Shown here one piece after another: positions 26,433 to 34,598 of a stretch of DNA of 64,000 bases (positions within the stretch are counted from its first letter, which is position 1; each line of letters starts with the position of its first letter). Source of the DNA: Vreelandella titanicae BH1 (GTDB lineage: Bacteria > Pseudomonadota > Gammaproteobacteria > Pseudomonadales > Halomonadaceae); assembly GCF_000336575.1 (NCBI RefSeq), contig NZ_AOPO01000014.1:5-64004 (forward strand), given 5' to 3'. The translations under genes and the position numbers were made by a program. The notes beneath the pieces were generated by a model. That model made no database searches. It saw only the letters and a list, made by a program, of their open reading frames with translations, and was not told the DNA's origin.

Positions 26433-27536
26433 TTAATCGCAGATCGCTTGCAAGGCAGCCCATTCAGCTGGCGTTAGAATCGCAGTAGTACCGCCTTGGC
26501 TTTCAGCTAATTGCTGGGCCTGGGTACCGCGCCAGCTGGAATCAGGGTGTGTAGATAAATGCTCGGGGGTAGCAATATCACCGTCCTCCAGCCCCTCGAT
26601 CCGCGTAAAAAAGTTTGCAAACCCAGCTGCATCAACTTCCGCCGTAGCGAGCATTTCGAGAGCAAAACGGTCTGCCTCGACTTCAGCCTCCCGGCTATAA
26701 GAAGCAGTAAGCAAATGCTCACCCACCACCGCGGCACCCGCAAGATCGCCAAAAACCATGCTAAGCAGCCCCGCAGCCCCCGCCGCCCGTAATGCTTGCC
26801 GCATTGGGTCTCGCCGCTCCACATGGCCAATTTCATGAGCCAGTACCCCCGCCACCTCTTCGGGGGACTCAGCCTCTTCCAGCAATGCACTCAGAATAAC
26901 CACCTGCCCGCCGGGAGCGGCAAACGCATTGACTTCAGAATGACCGAAAACCTGAATGTCTATGGCGTAGTGCATATCACGCCCTGCAGTCAGCCTCTCC
27001 AGCATCGTATCTAGCGCCGCCACCCCCTCAGGAGAATCGCAGCGCTGCATGCCTGCGTTTGAACTACTTAGCACCCATTCGATTTGCTGGGTAACGGCTT
27101 TACCAAACGCAACTTCGCGCTCGATAGGAATGGCCTGAGCCAGGATATTGGCCATGCCCGGCAAAATAACGAAAAGCATCAGCGCAATGGCCACCACCGC
27201 GCCCGTTCCCCATCCTGCCATGCGCAACCAGGTTCTTTTACGGACATCACGGCGGAAAAGATCAGGCTGTGTGGCACGCAACCAAGCAATAAAGTCGTTA
27301 TCAGTGACAATAAGCCGTGCAGGATCTCTCTCGTCAACAGACGAGACATAACGGGTCAAGGTCAGCTGTTTTGTACTCGAGCTATCACGAAGAGCACGAA
27401 GATCGGCGAGTTCCCAGCGAACGGGGTCAGCTAGCGATTCTGCGTGGATGACCAGCGCCTGCTGGTCATCTAACACCGAAATGCACACCTCATGACGATA
27501 GGCCGTCACGCCGTCAAAGAATTGCGCCTGCAACAT
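26433..27536 (-). CDS. M48 family metallopeptidase, membrane-anchored
   Basis: A 367-residue zinc peptidase. An N-terminal cytoplasmic region (1-100) is followed by one membrane segment (about 108-128) and a peptidase domain with zinc motif HEIGH (234-238) in EVAGVLAHEIGHVERRDP and a downstream glutamate ligand in SREAEVEADRFALEML. STHPDSSWR ends the domain. The start codon shares one base with the stop of the DUF898 gene (TAATG), so the pair is co-translated. The peptidase may act on membrane proteins, but no substrate is known. Confidence 0.85.
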   Translation of the reverse strand: MLQAQFFDGVTAYRHEVCISVLDDQQALVIHAESLADPVRWELADLRALRDSSSTKQLTLTRYVSSVDERDPARLIVTDNDFIAWLRATQPDLFRRDVRKRTWLRMAGWGTGAVVAIALMLFVILPGMANILAQAIPIEREVAFGKAVTQQIEWVLSSSNAGMQRCDSPEGVAALDTMLERLTAGRDMHYAIDIQVFGHSEVNAFAAPGGQVVILSALLEEAESPEEVAGVLAHEIGHVERRDPMRQALRAAGAAGLLSMVFGDLAGAAVVGEHLLTASYSREAEVEADRFALEMLATAEVDAAGFANFFTRIEGLEDGDIATPEHLSTHPDSSWRGTQAQQLAESQGGTTAILTPAEWAALQAICD

Positions 27537-28753
27537 TAAAATGCGCCAGCGACATCGAGTGCATCCGCCACGCCCTCAGCACCAACGGCATCATCTGCCT
27601 GACGCTGCTGGATTTGATGTAAAGGCTCGGGATTTATGATACTAAACGTCTGAACATAATGCCCCAGTATAGGCTGAGTAATCATCACCATTTTCATTGC
27701 CTGAAACAGCAAGAATAAAAAGATATAGCTCAGCGCAGCACCAATGAATCCAACCGTGACTGACGAGATACCAAAATCAAAAATGGCCGTCATAACACTT
27801 ATTATAAATATTATAAATAACGACATTACCCCCATCCCGACAGCTGCAATAAAGTAAATCCTGATAATAGCCCCCGTGCGCGGCTCAGCCTTAAAGCTAA
27901 CCTCCTCGCCTAGCGTCTTGTGAGAAGTCATATAAGCAAAACTCTTAACCTGGTAATACACAACACCGATAGCCACCCAGACGCCGCCAACACAAAGCAG
28001 GGCTGTCGCGAGACCGTTATACCCCCATGTAAAAATACCTAAACATACCAAGAGAATGACGATACCAATAAACAAATGCGTTAGCGACGAGTAGAGACGC
28101 GGCCAAGATCCACCCTGCTTGATACGAGCATCACCATAGTAACTCCGCTCGGCCATATACTGCTCTAACTTGAACGTAGCCAGCGGGGCCAGCGCACCCA
28201 ATGTTACGACCGTCAGCAACCTGTAGCCGATGGCACGGATCACATACCCCCAAGCGCCTTTTTCCATACTAAAACGAATGCCGCACCACCGCGTTCGACT
28301 CATCATGTATCGGCGTTTCTGATAACTGGCATAAAAAAGAAGAGGCAAAACAGCAAGAATGTGTATATACACAACAACCAGATAACGAGCTTGCTCAGTT
28401 GGATTAGTAGCACTCGACGAGACGTTAAACATCGAAAGGCCGAAGTAGAAGAGCAACATCTGAAAAACGCCGAGATACAACGCCAGGATAACCAGGGCAA
28501 TGAGAAAGCCAATAAACTTCTCAAGCCCTGTTCCCGTGTACTCCAAGGCAGAATCATTGGCGCTTGTAGAGCCCCAAAGATACTGACGGATGCGAGTCGT
28601 TTGCCAGAAACGGTAAATCCCCAAAGTAAGGATAGTGAGTAAGCCGGTCTTAAAAACCAGAAAGAAAAGCGAGAGACTATCGGGCTCTTGACGAGCGGCC
28701 ACGCTTTTCGGTTCAGACGCTAAGTGATGAGTGTCCATGCGGGAAAGATCCAT
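27536..28753 (-). CDS. DUF898 (YjgN) family integral membrane protein
   Basis: A 405-residue polytopic membrane protein of the DUF898/YjgN family, with about eight hydrophobic segments and the repeated family signature: FKTGLLTILTLGIYRFWQTT near residue 35 and RLLTVVTLGALAPLATFKLE near 185, each followed by a tyrosine- and glycine-rich loop. It has no established function. It forms a two-gene operon with the M48 peptidase, a pairing found in many proteobacteria. A second in-frame ATG five codons later is a possible alternative start. Confidence 0.85.
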   Translation of the reverse strand: MDLSRMDTHHLASEPKSVAARQEPDSLSLFFLVFKTGLLTILTLGIYRFWQTTRIRQYLWGSTSANDSALEYTGTGLEKFIGFLIALVILALYLGVFQMLLFYFGLSMFNVSSSATNPTEQARYLVVVYIHILAVLPLLFYASYQKRRYMMSRTRWCGIRFSMEKGAWGYVIRAIGYRLLTVVTLGALAPLATFKLEQYMAERSYYGDARIKQGGSWPRLYSSLTHLFIGIVILLVCLGIFTWGYNGLATALLCVGGVWVAIGVVYYQVKSFAYMTSHKTLGEEVSFKAEPRTGAIIRIYFIAAVGMGVMSLFIIFIISVMTAIFDFGISSVTVGFIGAALSYIFLFLLFQAMKMVMITQPILGHYVQTFSIINPEPLHQIQQRQADDAVGAEGVADALDVAGAF

Positions 28754-28974
28754 GTCTTTTAACGTTAGTGATATAGCTTAATTTGACGTCTAGCTAAATA
28801 AGTATATCTCAACGCTGCACAAAAACTAAGTAATCTTTGCCATTAATTGCAATTAGATAACCAGAAACCGGCAGAAGGACTCAATGCTCGCCACTTATGA
28901 CGGTTCATGCACATTTCGAGTAGGCGTGATAAGCCTCAAGCGCAGCGGTGCCAAGGGCACACTAAATAAATCTA

Positions 28975-30084
28975 TAGCCATACTGCCTGGGCGGCAGCGC
29001 ACGCAAAGTTGACCGCACGAGTTGCTGCGCTAGATTTCTGAGCTGCCTGGGCAGCAGCTAACCGGGTGACCGGCAGGGCTTTAGGGTGTGTGGCTTTCTG
29101 AGCCGCCTGGGCGGCAGCTAAACTATCGGGATTTTCTTCAGACATCCCGCCTCCTTTTCTGAGCTGCCTAGGCGGCAGCTAACTTTTCATCATACCGCGC
29201 GGCGGCCGTTGCGTATTTCTGAGCTGCCTGAGCGGCAGCGCGCGTGCATGTGACGACGCCAGCGGCGAGATCGACTTTCTGAGCTGCCTGCACGGCAGCG
29301 AACCCTGGGCAATGCTGACGCCCGCCGCATTGGCTTTTCTGAGCTGCCTGGGCGGCAGCTAACCTCCTCTTCCTCCGGCGTGCATACTGCAAACTTTTCT
29401 GAGCTGCCTGCACGGCAGCGAACATGGGAAGCGCTATAGCGAGGGTTTGTTTTTGTTTCTGAGCTGCCTGCACGGCAGCGAACGACGTAGTTCGCAAGGG
29501 CGACACCGTGCTAGTTTTCTGAGCTGCCTGGGCGGCAGCGCACACGGACGTATCGCGCTTCACCCGCGCAATGAATTTCTGAGCTGCCTGGGCGGCAGCG
29601 CACGTCATGGGAATATCCTATAACCGAGGCAGACTTTTCTGAGCTGCCTGGGCGGCAGCGCACATCTAACTGGCTTGATCTGTGCCGATAGTATATTTCT
29701 GAGCTGCCTGGGCGGCAGCGCACACCAATTGCAGGTACTCGCCCAAGTTGTTCTTTTTCTGAGCTGCCTGGGCGGCAGCGCACTCCAGTCGATCTATAAA
29801 AAGGGCTTTGATTTAGTTTCTGAGCTGCCTGGGCGGCAGCGCACACTGAATGCGGGTAAACTCTGCGTCCTCTTTATTTCTGAGCTGCCTGGGCGGCAGC
29901 GCACTCAGGAGGCCATATGGCAACTCTACCCACTAATTTCTGAGCTGCCTGGGCGGCAGCGCACGTGCGCAGGGCGGCGTTGGCTTTGCGGTAGCTTTTC
30001 TGAGCTGCCTGGGCGGCAGCGCACCGGATGCGCTCGGTTTGGGTGGCGTGGTTCTGTTTCTGAGCTGCCTGGGCGGCAGCGCAC
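28975..30084 (-). CRISPR. Type I-F CRISPR array, 19 repeats and 18 spacers
   Basis: Nineteen 28-base repeats at a 60-61 base period. Spacers are 32 bases, except two of 33 (29784-29816 and 29123-29155). In crRNA orientation (minus strand) the repeat starts GTGCGCTGCCGCCCAGGCAG and ends CTCAGAAA, the Cas6f hairpin CTGCC-GCCCA-GGCAG plus the 8-base handle. The ten leader-proximal repeats (29516-30084) are identical. The nine older ones vary in loop and first bases, and the last (28975-29002) has a degenerate 3' end, which fixes polarity: leader on the right, next to cas6f. Repeat starts on the plus strand are 28975, 29035, 29095, 29156, 29216 and on to 30057. I recognise no spacer target. Confidence 0.98.
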
Positions 30085-30111
30085 TAGAGCATATCAAAAT
30101 TAATGTGCTGA

Positions 30112-30124
30112 TTGTTAAAGAGCT
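30112..30124 (-). promoter_or_regulatory. boxA antitermination element in the CRISPR leader
   Basis: Minus-strand AGCTCTTTAACAA matches the rrn boxA core GCTCTTTAACA and lies 27 bases before the first repeat. BoxA recruits NusB/NusE and protects long untranslated transcripts from Rho; boxA elements in CRISPR leaders are known from other bacteria. It would allow the whole 1.1-kb array to be transcribed. Confidence 0.7.
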
Positions 30125-30130
30125 TTAGCC

Positions 30131-30168
30131 AAAAAAAGCGGTATCACCCTTTTTCGAGCGACACCGCT
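30131..30168 (-). terminator. Terminator between cas6f and the CRISPR leader
   Basis: AGCGGT/ACCGCT arms (30137-30168) with further pairing inside. On the minus strand the hairpin is followed by seven T residues. It lies 45 bases after the cas6f stop and should end the csy operon, so the array needs its own leader promoter. Confidence 0.7.
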
Positions 30169-30180
30169 AAGTGATTGATT
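30168..30180 (-). promoter_or_regulatory. IHF-binding consensus in the CRISPR leader
   Basis: Minus-strand AATCAATCACTTA fits WATCAANNNNTTR exactly. It is about 84 bases upstream of the first repeat, in a position suited to leader bending during spacer integration by Cas1-Cas2/3, as described for other I-F and I-E systems. Confidence 0.5.
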
Positions 30181-30213
30181 ATTGGTCGCCTATTTTCATG
30201 TTAGAAAAAAGGG

Positions 30214-30783
30214 TCAAAACCACGGCACTGTGGCGTCAGGGCTTAAGCCATAGTGATTAAACGAACCCGCCACCGGTTTTTCCTGAGGCTTGCCGTGTTC
30301 AATAAACAGGCTAAAGCGCTGCTGGGTGGAGCGGCTGTTTATTTGCACGAAGGGTAGCTCAATGCGCCGCGCCGCTAGCTTGGCATAAATCTGCTGCGCT
30401 TCATCTTCCGAAATGTCATGCCGCTTGGCATAGCGTTTGGCACGGCTTGGGCTGCCCGTATTGAACTGCTTGCGCGCCACGTTGAAGTGCTGAGAATTGG
30501 CGGGCACGGCAAGCACCTCGCTGACTTGGGTGTGATCACGCATGCCGGTTAGCCAGTCAGCGCCCATCAATTGCCCCAGCCGTGCCTGAGTGCCATGCAA
30601 ACGCAGGTGATCACCTAATGTACGAGCACGGACTCCATGCTTATGGCCTGGAAAGCTAACGCCTAAATCCGTTGCCTGTAGGTCGAATAGCGCCCGGTGC
30701 AACTTGTTGTAAAGCGCACCCATCAGCATCGCCGGGGCAAAGTCAGGGTCAGGCCTAAGCCGAATATCAATATAGTGATCCAT
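30214..30783 (-). CDS. cas6f: Cas6f (Csy4), crRNA-processing endoribonuclease
   Basis: A 189-residue ribonuclease that cuts each repeat at the base of its hairpin and stays on the crRNA 3' end in the Csy complex. N-terminal MDHYIDIRLRPDPDFAPAML is typical; the catalytic His lies in KLHRALF near residue 29. The arginine-rich region SRAKRYAKRH for RNA binding is present, as is the C-terminal strand FNHYGLSPDATVPWF. It starts four bases after the csy3 stop and is the last cas gene before the leader. Confidence 0.96.
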   Translation of the reverse strand: MDHYIDIRLRPDPDFAPAMLMGALYNKLHRALFDLQATDLGVSFPGHKHGVRARTLGDHLRLHGTQARLGQLMGADWLTGMRDHTQVSEVLAVPANSQHFNVARKQFNTGSPSRAKRYAKRHDISEDEAQQIYAKLAARRIELPFVQINSRSTQQRFSLFIEHGKPQEKPVAGSFNHYGLSPDATVPWF

Positions 30784-30786
30784 GGC

Positions 30787-31812
30787 TTACCCCGCTTCGC
30801 CGAAGACACCGCCACGGATCAGTGTTGCCATCACAAAGTGCTGATCTTCCTTCGTAGGCACTTGATCCTTGATCATCCAGTTATCCAGCAGTGAGTAGAA
30901 ATCGGCCTTCTGCTTGGGCTGGCGGTACGCTTTGCCCTGGGTGGTCACTGAGCCATAAGGCTCGACAGCAATAGGCCCGAGGTCATCATCGTTTTCATTG
31001 GGGTACCAAGTGTCGATGGTGCGAATGGCATTACCCAGCTTTTGCGAGTGAATACCGGCAATATCGCTGACGTGATAAAGCGTTTTGCTCTTATCGCCAC
31101 GACCCCGATCAAGAATCAGCTCTTGGGACGGAAACACCTCTTGGCCGCTACCCATACGCACATAGGCAACCACCTCAAGCAGTAAGTGCTGTTCACCCGC
31201 CAGCGCTGCTGCGATAACACTGGCAAGCTCTTTAAGCTCAGCAGTGTCCTCGAAAGCCCGCAACGAGAGCGACAGTGCATCAAAGTTCCACTCTTTAGTG
31301 GCTTTGCCCTGTGCCAGTTGGCGAATACTTACCTCTACTTGCTCTGCCCCCATACGGTTGCGCCACAAAAAACGCCCATTGGCGAGATTATTGGCGTACC
31401 GCTGGGCCAGCTCGCCGAAGCCTTGCGCTTGCTTATATGCGGCGACGGCTTGTTCCAGCTTGGCTTGGTATTCGGCGTTATTGCAGGCGGAGGGCATCCC
31501 GGCACCGGCTAGCACTCGAAGGGTGAAACGAGCTACCAGGGTGTCAGCATCGTGGGGAAGTGTGGCGACATCCACCGTTTGCAGGTTGGGGGTTTCAATC
31601 TGTGCATCCAGCTTGGCGGGATCTTGGTCTTTCGCTTTTAAGCGGTTGGAAATAGTGCCGCGAACCGATTTTTCACGCACCACGACCGGCTGCCATTGCT
31701 GTTCATCTTGCCGCTTATCCCAGTTGCTGGCGTATAGCAGCGCATCGGAAGGGTCGAGCTTGCGCTCAAAAGCGAGGACGGAAGCGGTTTTAAGGGTATC
31801 GTTTTTAGCCAT
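30787..31812 (-). CDS. csy3: Csy3 (Cas7f), backbone of the type I-F effector
   Basis: A 341-residue Cas7 protein; six copies line the guide in a normal Csy complex, each covering six nucleotides. The N-terminus [20 protein letters not shown], the central [19 protein letters not shown] and the [20 protein letters not shown] segment are characteristic. AAGGAGC precedes the ATG at 31812. It lies between csy2 and cas6f in the csy operon. Confidence 0.97.
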   Translation of the reverse strand: MAKNDTLKTASVLAFERKLDPSDALLYASNWDKRQDEQQWQPVVVREKSVRGTISNRLKAKDQDPAKLDAQIETPNLQTVDVATLPHDADTLVARFTLRVLAGAGMPSACNNAEYQAKLEQAVAAYKQAQGFGELAQRYANNLANGRFLWRNRMGAEQVEVSIRQLAQGKATKEWNFDALSLSLRAFEDTAELKELASVIAAALAGEQHLLLEVVAYVRMGSGQEVFPSQELILDRGRGDKSKTLYHVSDIAGIHSQKLGNAIRTIDTWYPNENDDDLGPIAVEPYGSVTTQGKAYRQPKQKADFYSLLDNWMIKDQVPTKEDQHFVMATLIRGGVFGEAG

Positions 31813-31827
31813 GATAAAGCTCCTTGT

Positions 31828-32796
31828 TTACTGTGCTGAGGCGCGAAGGTGGTAATCGTTATTGAGACGGTAAAGCCCCGCTTCTTCGTCGTTATCAACG
31901 TACCAAAGCAGGTCTTCAGGTTGCTTCATGCGGTGCGGGCTGACCCATTCACCAATGGAGTAGAGGCTTTCGACAAAGCGAAACTGGGTCATGGTATCGC
32001 GGGCGTTAGCCACTTCTCCGGGCTGGAAAAGGTCGGAAATAGCGCCATAACCAACTGGAATCGGCACAAGCCAGCCGCGATAGGGCCGCTGCGCCTGCCA
32101 AACGGGCTTCTTGTTGGGTTCACCTTCATTCTCTAACGTGCAAACATGGTTAAGACGAGAGAGGTCTAACCACGCATCCAGCAAACTGGCCTCAGGGTTG
32201 TGTTTTTGCAGCGTTGTGAGGTGTTCGGTGAGGTAGTCATCGCGCAGGGTCAGCGCAAAGCCCGGCAGCCAGCGGCGCTTCAGTCGAGCGAACTGCTTGT
32301 AGCGTTCATCTTCGTTGTCATCAAGCATGACCCATTGCGGGCGCTGCTTATGGCTCGGCACGTTGCGATTGGGCACCACACTGCCACCGGCAATACGCAT
32401 GCCCGATACAGTCTCACTGATTTGGTGGGCGATATCCTCATGCTCGCTTTCTGCAGTGCCGGTATCAATCGCGAAGATCAGCGTGATATCCAGATGGATA
32501 CGCCCTTCTTCTACAATCGCTGCCGTACCACCGGTTTTGTCCACCGGGTTGCGCGTCAGGTGAAAGCCACGAATGTAACCACCTTCAGTGGCCTGGGCTT
32601 CAAAGTCGTGGCAAATAACCCCAACGCGACCTAACGAAACGGGAAGACTCGCCTCTGCTAACTTCCGCTCCAGAGCATGCATCAAACCTACAAAAGCACT
32701 CATGGCAGGAAAGCCCCAGGTCATTGGGCTGGAAATCGCGTTGGCGTTTTGTACCCGCAAGCGCGGTAGAACCAGGAGGTTTTTCACTTCACTCAT
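31828..32796 (-). CDS. csy2: Csy2 (Cas5f)
   Basis: A 322-residue Cas5-type subunit that binds the crRNA 5' handle with Csy1. Features are LLVLPRLRVQNANAISSPMT at the start, a GFPAMSAFVGLMHALE segment and IAGGSVVP in the middle. An AGGAGG site fits the ATG at 32796 best; GTG at 32805 and ATG at 32802 are possible but too close to it. It overlaps the end of csy1 by eight bases. Confidence 0.95.
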   Translation of the reverse strand: MSEVKNLLVLPRLRVQNANAISSPMTWGFPAMSAFVGLMHALERKLAEASLPVSLGRVGVICHDFEAQATEGGYIRGFHLTRNPVDKTGGTAAIVEEGRIHLDITLIFAIDTGTAESEHEDIAHQISETVSGMRIAGGSVVPNRNVPSHKQRPQWVMLDDNEDERYKQFARLKRRWLPGFALTLRDDYLTEHLTTLQKHNPEASLLDAWLDLSRLNHVCTLENEGEPNKKPVWQAQRPYRGWLVPIPVGYGAISDLFQPGEVANARDTMTQFRFVESLYSIGEWVSPHRMKQPEDLLWYVDNDEEAGLYRLNNDYHLRASAQ

Positions 32797-34171
32797 CGTC
32801 ATCACCTCCTGGCAGGTTGTGTAAGTCTTCCATTAGGCTTTCCATCCATCGACGGTCACGATCCTGCAGGCGTTGATGGGTAGCATCTTTCGCCAATGTT
32901 TTCTGCCAGTGGCGAAATTCCACATCGCCTAATGGAAGCTTTTCACCCAACGCCGCATTGAGCCAGTTAGCAAAACGGTGGCGAATCTCTTCTGCCCACT
33001 CCACGCTGTTTCGAGCTTCACGAAAAGGAACATCCTCTTCAGCGCGGCCAGGATCTAGCCAGAAGGCTTCTTCGGCGACCAATTCACATTTTTCATCGTC
33101 GCTCCAACCCGCAGGTAGGCTATGCATCTGCATGGCAAACAGCGCTAGCTCGTCCATCAGCATGGCCGTGTAATCATCGCGCAGGTCTCGGGTGTGCATA
33201 TCTGTGGAGGGATCGGTCTCCAGAAAGCGCTTGAAGTCTTTAACAAGGGAGCGCACTTCTGACCGGCTGCCAAATACACCAGGGTGAGAAAACACAGAGG
33301 CTACTTTTAGCGGCGGGCGAATATCACTCACATTCCAGCTAGGCGGAAGCGATGCCAATAAATAATTGTTACCACCCCGCTCACTATTAAGTTGCGAGAT
33401 ATTTTGCGGCTTGGTGCCGCCCATTTTTTGTACGGCTAGGTTGGGGTAGCTGTGCACAGGTTGCTCAGCGTATTTACCTTCCCGCTTGGCTTTGCGTGAG
33501 TCTTTGGCCTCTTCGCTAAAGCGGTCATGGTTAATGGTTTGAAATACACGATGGGCCAACGAGGTGGCATAGAGCGGGGCTAGCAAACGGAAGTTATCGG
33601 CGTCATTTTCTAGCTCTGCGGCATCATCACCCACCAGCCAGTAGAGCTGTTTGCCGCGGGTATGTGAGGCGTGCTCGCCACGCGGTTCGGTAATCGCGGC
33701 AAAGGCATTGATCCACGCCTGGGCTTGTTCGGGATTATCGCTTAAAGCTTTGGCAAACTCGCTATCGTTTTCTAGTGCATGCTCAAGCAGCGATTTTCCT
33801 TCGAACTGCAGCTTCAAGAACTTATATACATCCAAGGCTGCGGCGTTCCCCACGACATCGCCCGCAAAATCAGCGGGTAGCACATGACTACCCACTAGGT
33901 TGTGGGCATGTAGCGATTCGGGTGGGGCGTAAAGATTGGAGCCTTTGGCATCGGGGTGGATAGGTTTTAGCGAGTGGGTGACGACTTGCAGTTGACCAAC
34001 GCGCCTTGCCGCATCGTTGACCCAGGTATCGAATTGAAATTGCTCAACCAATGCCTGGTATTTTGGATCGTCGGGAGCTAGCTTTTCCGCTTTTGTATCG
34101 AAGCGCTCTTTTAAAAAGACTTCGATCAATGCTCGGAGTTGCTGCCAACTTCCGCTAGGAATGGTAGGCAT
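32789..34171 (-). CDS. csy1: Csy1 (Cas8f), large subunit of the type I-F effector
   Basis: The 460-residue large subunit that recognises the CC PAM and holds the crRNA 5' end. Characteristic segments are GSNLYAPPESLHAHNLVGSH, GGTKPQNISQLNSERGGNNY and LLASLPPSWN. The last 150 residues are helical and acidic. AAGGAT precedes the ATG. It is the first gene of the csy operon and has an unusually long 5' leader (about 270 bases) with four hairpins, beyond which lies the probable CreR-repressed promoter. Confidence 0.96.
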   Translation of the reverse strand: MPTIPSGSWQQLRALIEVFLKERFDTKAEKLAPDDPKYQALVEQFQFDTWVNDAARRVGQLQVVTHSLKPIHPDAKGSNLYAPPESLHAHNLVGSHVLPADFAGDVVGNAAALDVYKFLKLQFEGKSLLEHALENDSEFAKALSDNPEQAQAWINAFAAITEPRGEHASHTRGKQLYWLVGDDAAELENDADNFRLLAPLYATSLAHRVFQTINHDRFSEEAKDSRKAKREGKYAEQPVHSYPNLAVQKMGGTKPQNISQLNSERGGNNYLLASLPPSWNVSDIRPPLKVASVFSHPGVFGSRSEVRSLVKDFKRFLETDPSTDMHTRDLRDDYTAMLMDELALFAMQMHSLPAGWSDDEKCELVAEEAFWLDPGRAEEDVPFREARNSVEWAEEIRHRFANWLNAALGEKLPLGDVEFRHWQKTLAKDATHQRLQDRDRRWMESLMEDLHNLPGGDDDE

Positions 34172-34212
34172 TATTTATCCTTACGAATTTGGGAATCACT
34201 GAAATTCGTGCC

Positions 34213-34407
34213 AAAATAAGCCCCGAGGCAATACGCCTCGGGGCATCTGGCAGGCCGATCTAAAAGTCGGCCTCAAAATATTATGTTTACATGATAGCCA
34301 ATCATGCTCAGAACCCTCCTATCTGCTCTGACCCTGCAGATTTGGGTAACAACGACGCATAAATATGTTTCAAGCCAGCCAAGGTGGTGTGCTACCACCC
34401 CTTGGCT
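34213..34407 (-). other. Hairpin-rich 5' leader of the csy operon
   Basis: Four inverted repeats occur in the untranslated region before csy1: GCCCCGAGGC/GCCTCGGGGC (34220-34244), AGGCCGA/TCGGCCT (34252-34273), ATCTGC/GCAGAT (34321-34341) and AGCCAAGG/CCTTGGCT with an inner TGGT/ACCA (34377-34407). The first is followed on the minus strand by TTATTTTGG and has the form of an intrinsic terminator. No gene is present in the 427-base gap 34172-34598. Confidence 0.6.
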
Positions 34408-34442
34408 AATTTGATACTAGGTCATCATTTTAAAATCATCAA

Positions 34443-34492
34443 CCAGTTTATTCATTATAGTAATTATAAGATAAAATGACTTTGACTGTCTG
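34443..34492 (-). promoter_or_regulatory. Probable csy promoter containing a CC-flanked CreR target site
   Basis: The minus strand has TATAAT at 34468-34463 with CAGACA 18 bases upstream (34492-34487), and a second TATAAT at 34459-34454. On the plus strand a CC PAM (34443-34444) is followed by AGTTTATTCATTATAGTAAT (34445-34464), which matches the guide at 34535-34554 in 18 of 20 positions and covers the -10 elements. Binding of a Csy complex here should block transcription of csy1-csy2-csy3-cas6f. Confidence 0.6.
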
Positions 34493-34506
34493 TATCGCTA
34501 CCCTAT

Positions 34507-34597
34507 CTACGTTGCCGCCCAGGCAGCTTAGAAAAGTTTCTTCATTAGAGTAATGTGCGCTGCCGCCCAGGCAGCGGGCCGGTGTCTATCACCGGCC
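34507..34597 (+). ncRNA. CreR-like crRNA-resembling RNA that targets the csy promoter
   Basis: A crRNA-like unit encoded opposite to the cas genes. Repeat-like segment 1 (34507-34534) has the Cas6f hairpin TTGCC-GCCCA-GGCAG and handle CTTAGAAA. The guide AGTTTCTTCATTAGAGTAAT (34535-34554) is 20 bases, not 32. Repeat-like segment 2 (34555-34575) keeps GTGCGCTGCCGCCCAGGCAG, enough for 3' processing but with no handle after it. GGCCGGTG/CACCGGCC (34577-34597) follows as terminator hairpin. A processed product would be 48 nt. The guide differs from the csy promoter site (34445-34464) only at positions 6 and 14. TTGACT (34482) and TAAAAT (34472) are possible promoter elements, but neither is a clear match. 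Confidence 0.75.
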
Positions 34598-34598
34598 T

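Noticed and set aside
28975-30084. A spacer that targets a gene in this window (self-targeting)
   Set aside because: I found no match of any of the 18 spacers by eye; a proper search needs a database and was not possible.
29168-30103. Open frames across the array on both strands, with a repeated AAAQAAQK- or SELPGRQRT-type peptide
   Set aside because: They are translations of the CRISPR repeats; period, spacer variability and the adjacent cas genes show that the DNA is an array.
34220-34244. End of a mobile element in the csy leader
   Set aside because: The hairpin is a simple short palindrome with a T-rich tail and has no matching partner elsewhere in the gap.
34507-34575. A second, minimal CRISPR array
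   Set aside because: There are only two degenerate repeats, the spacer is 20 bases instead of 32, the second repeat lacks the handle, and a terminator follows. A CreR-type RNA explains this better.
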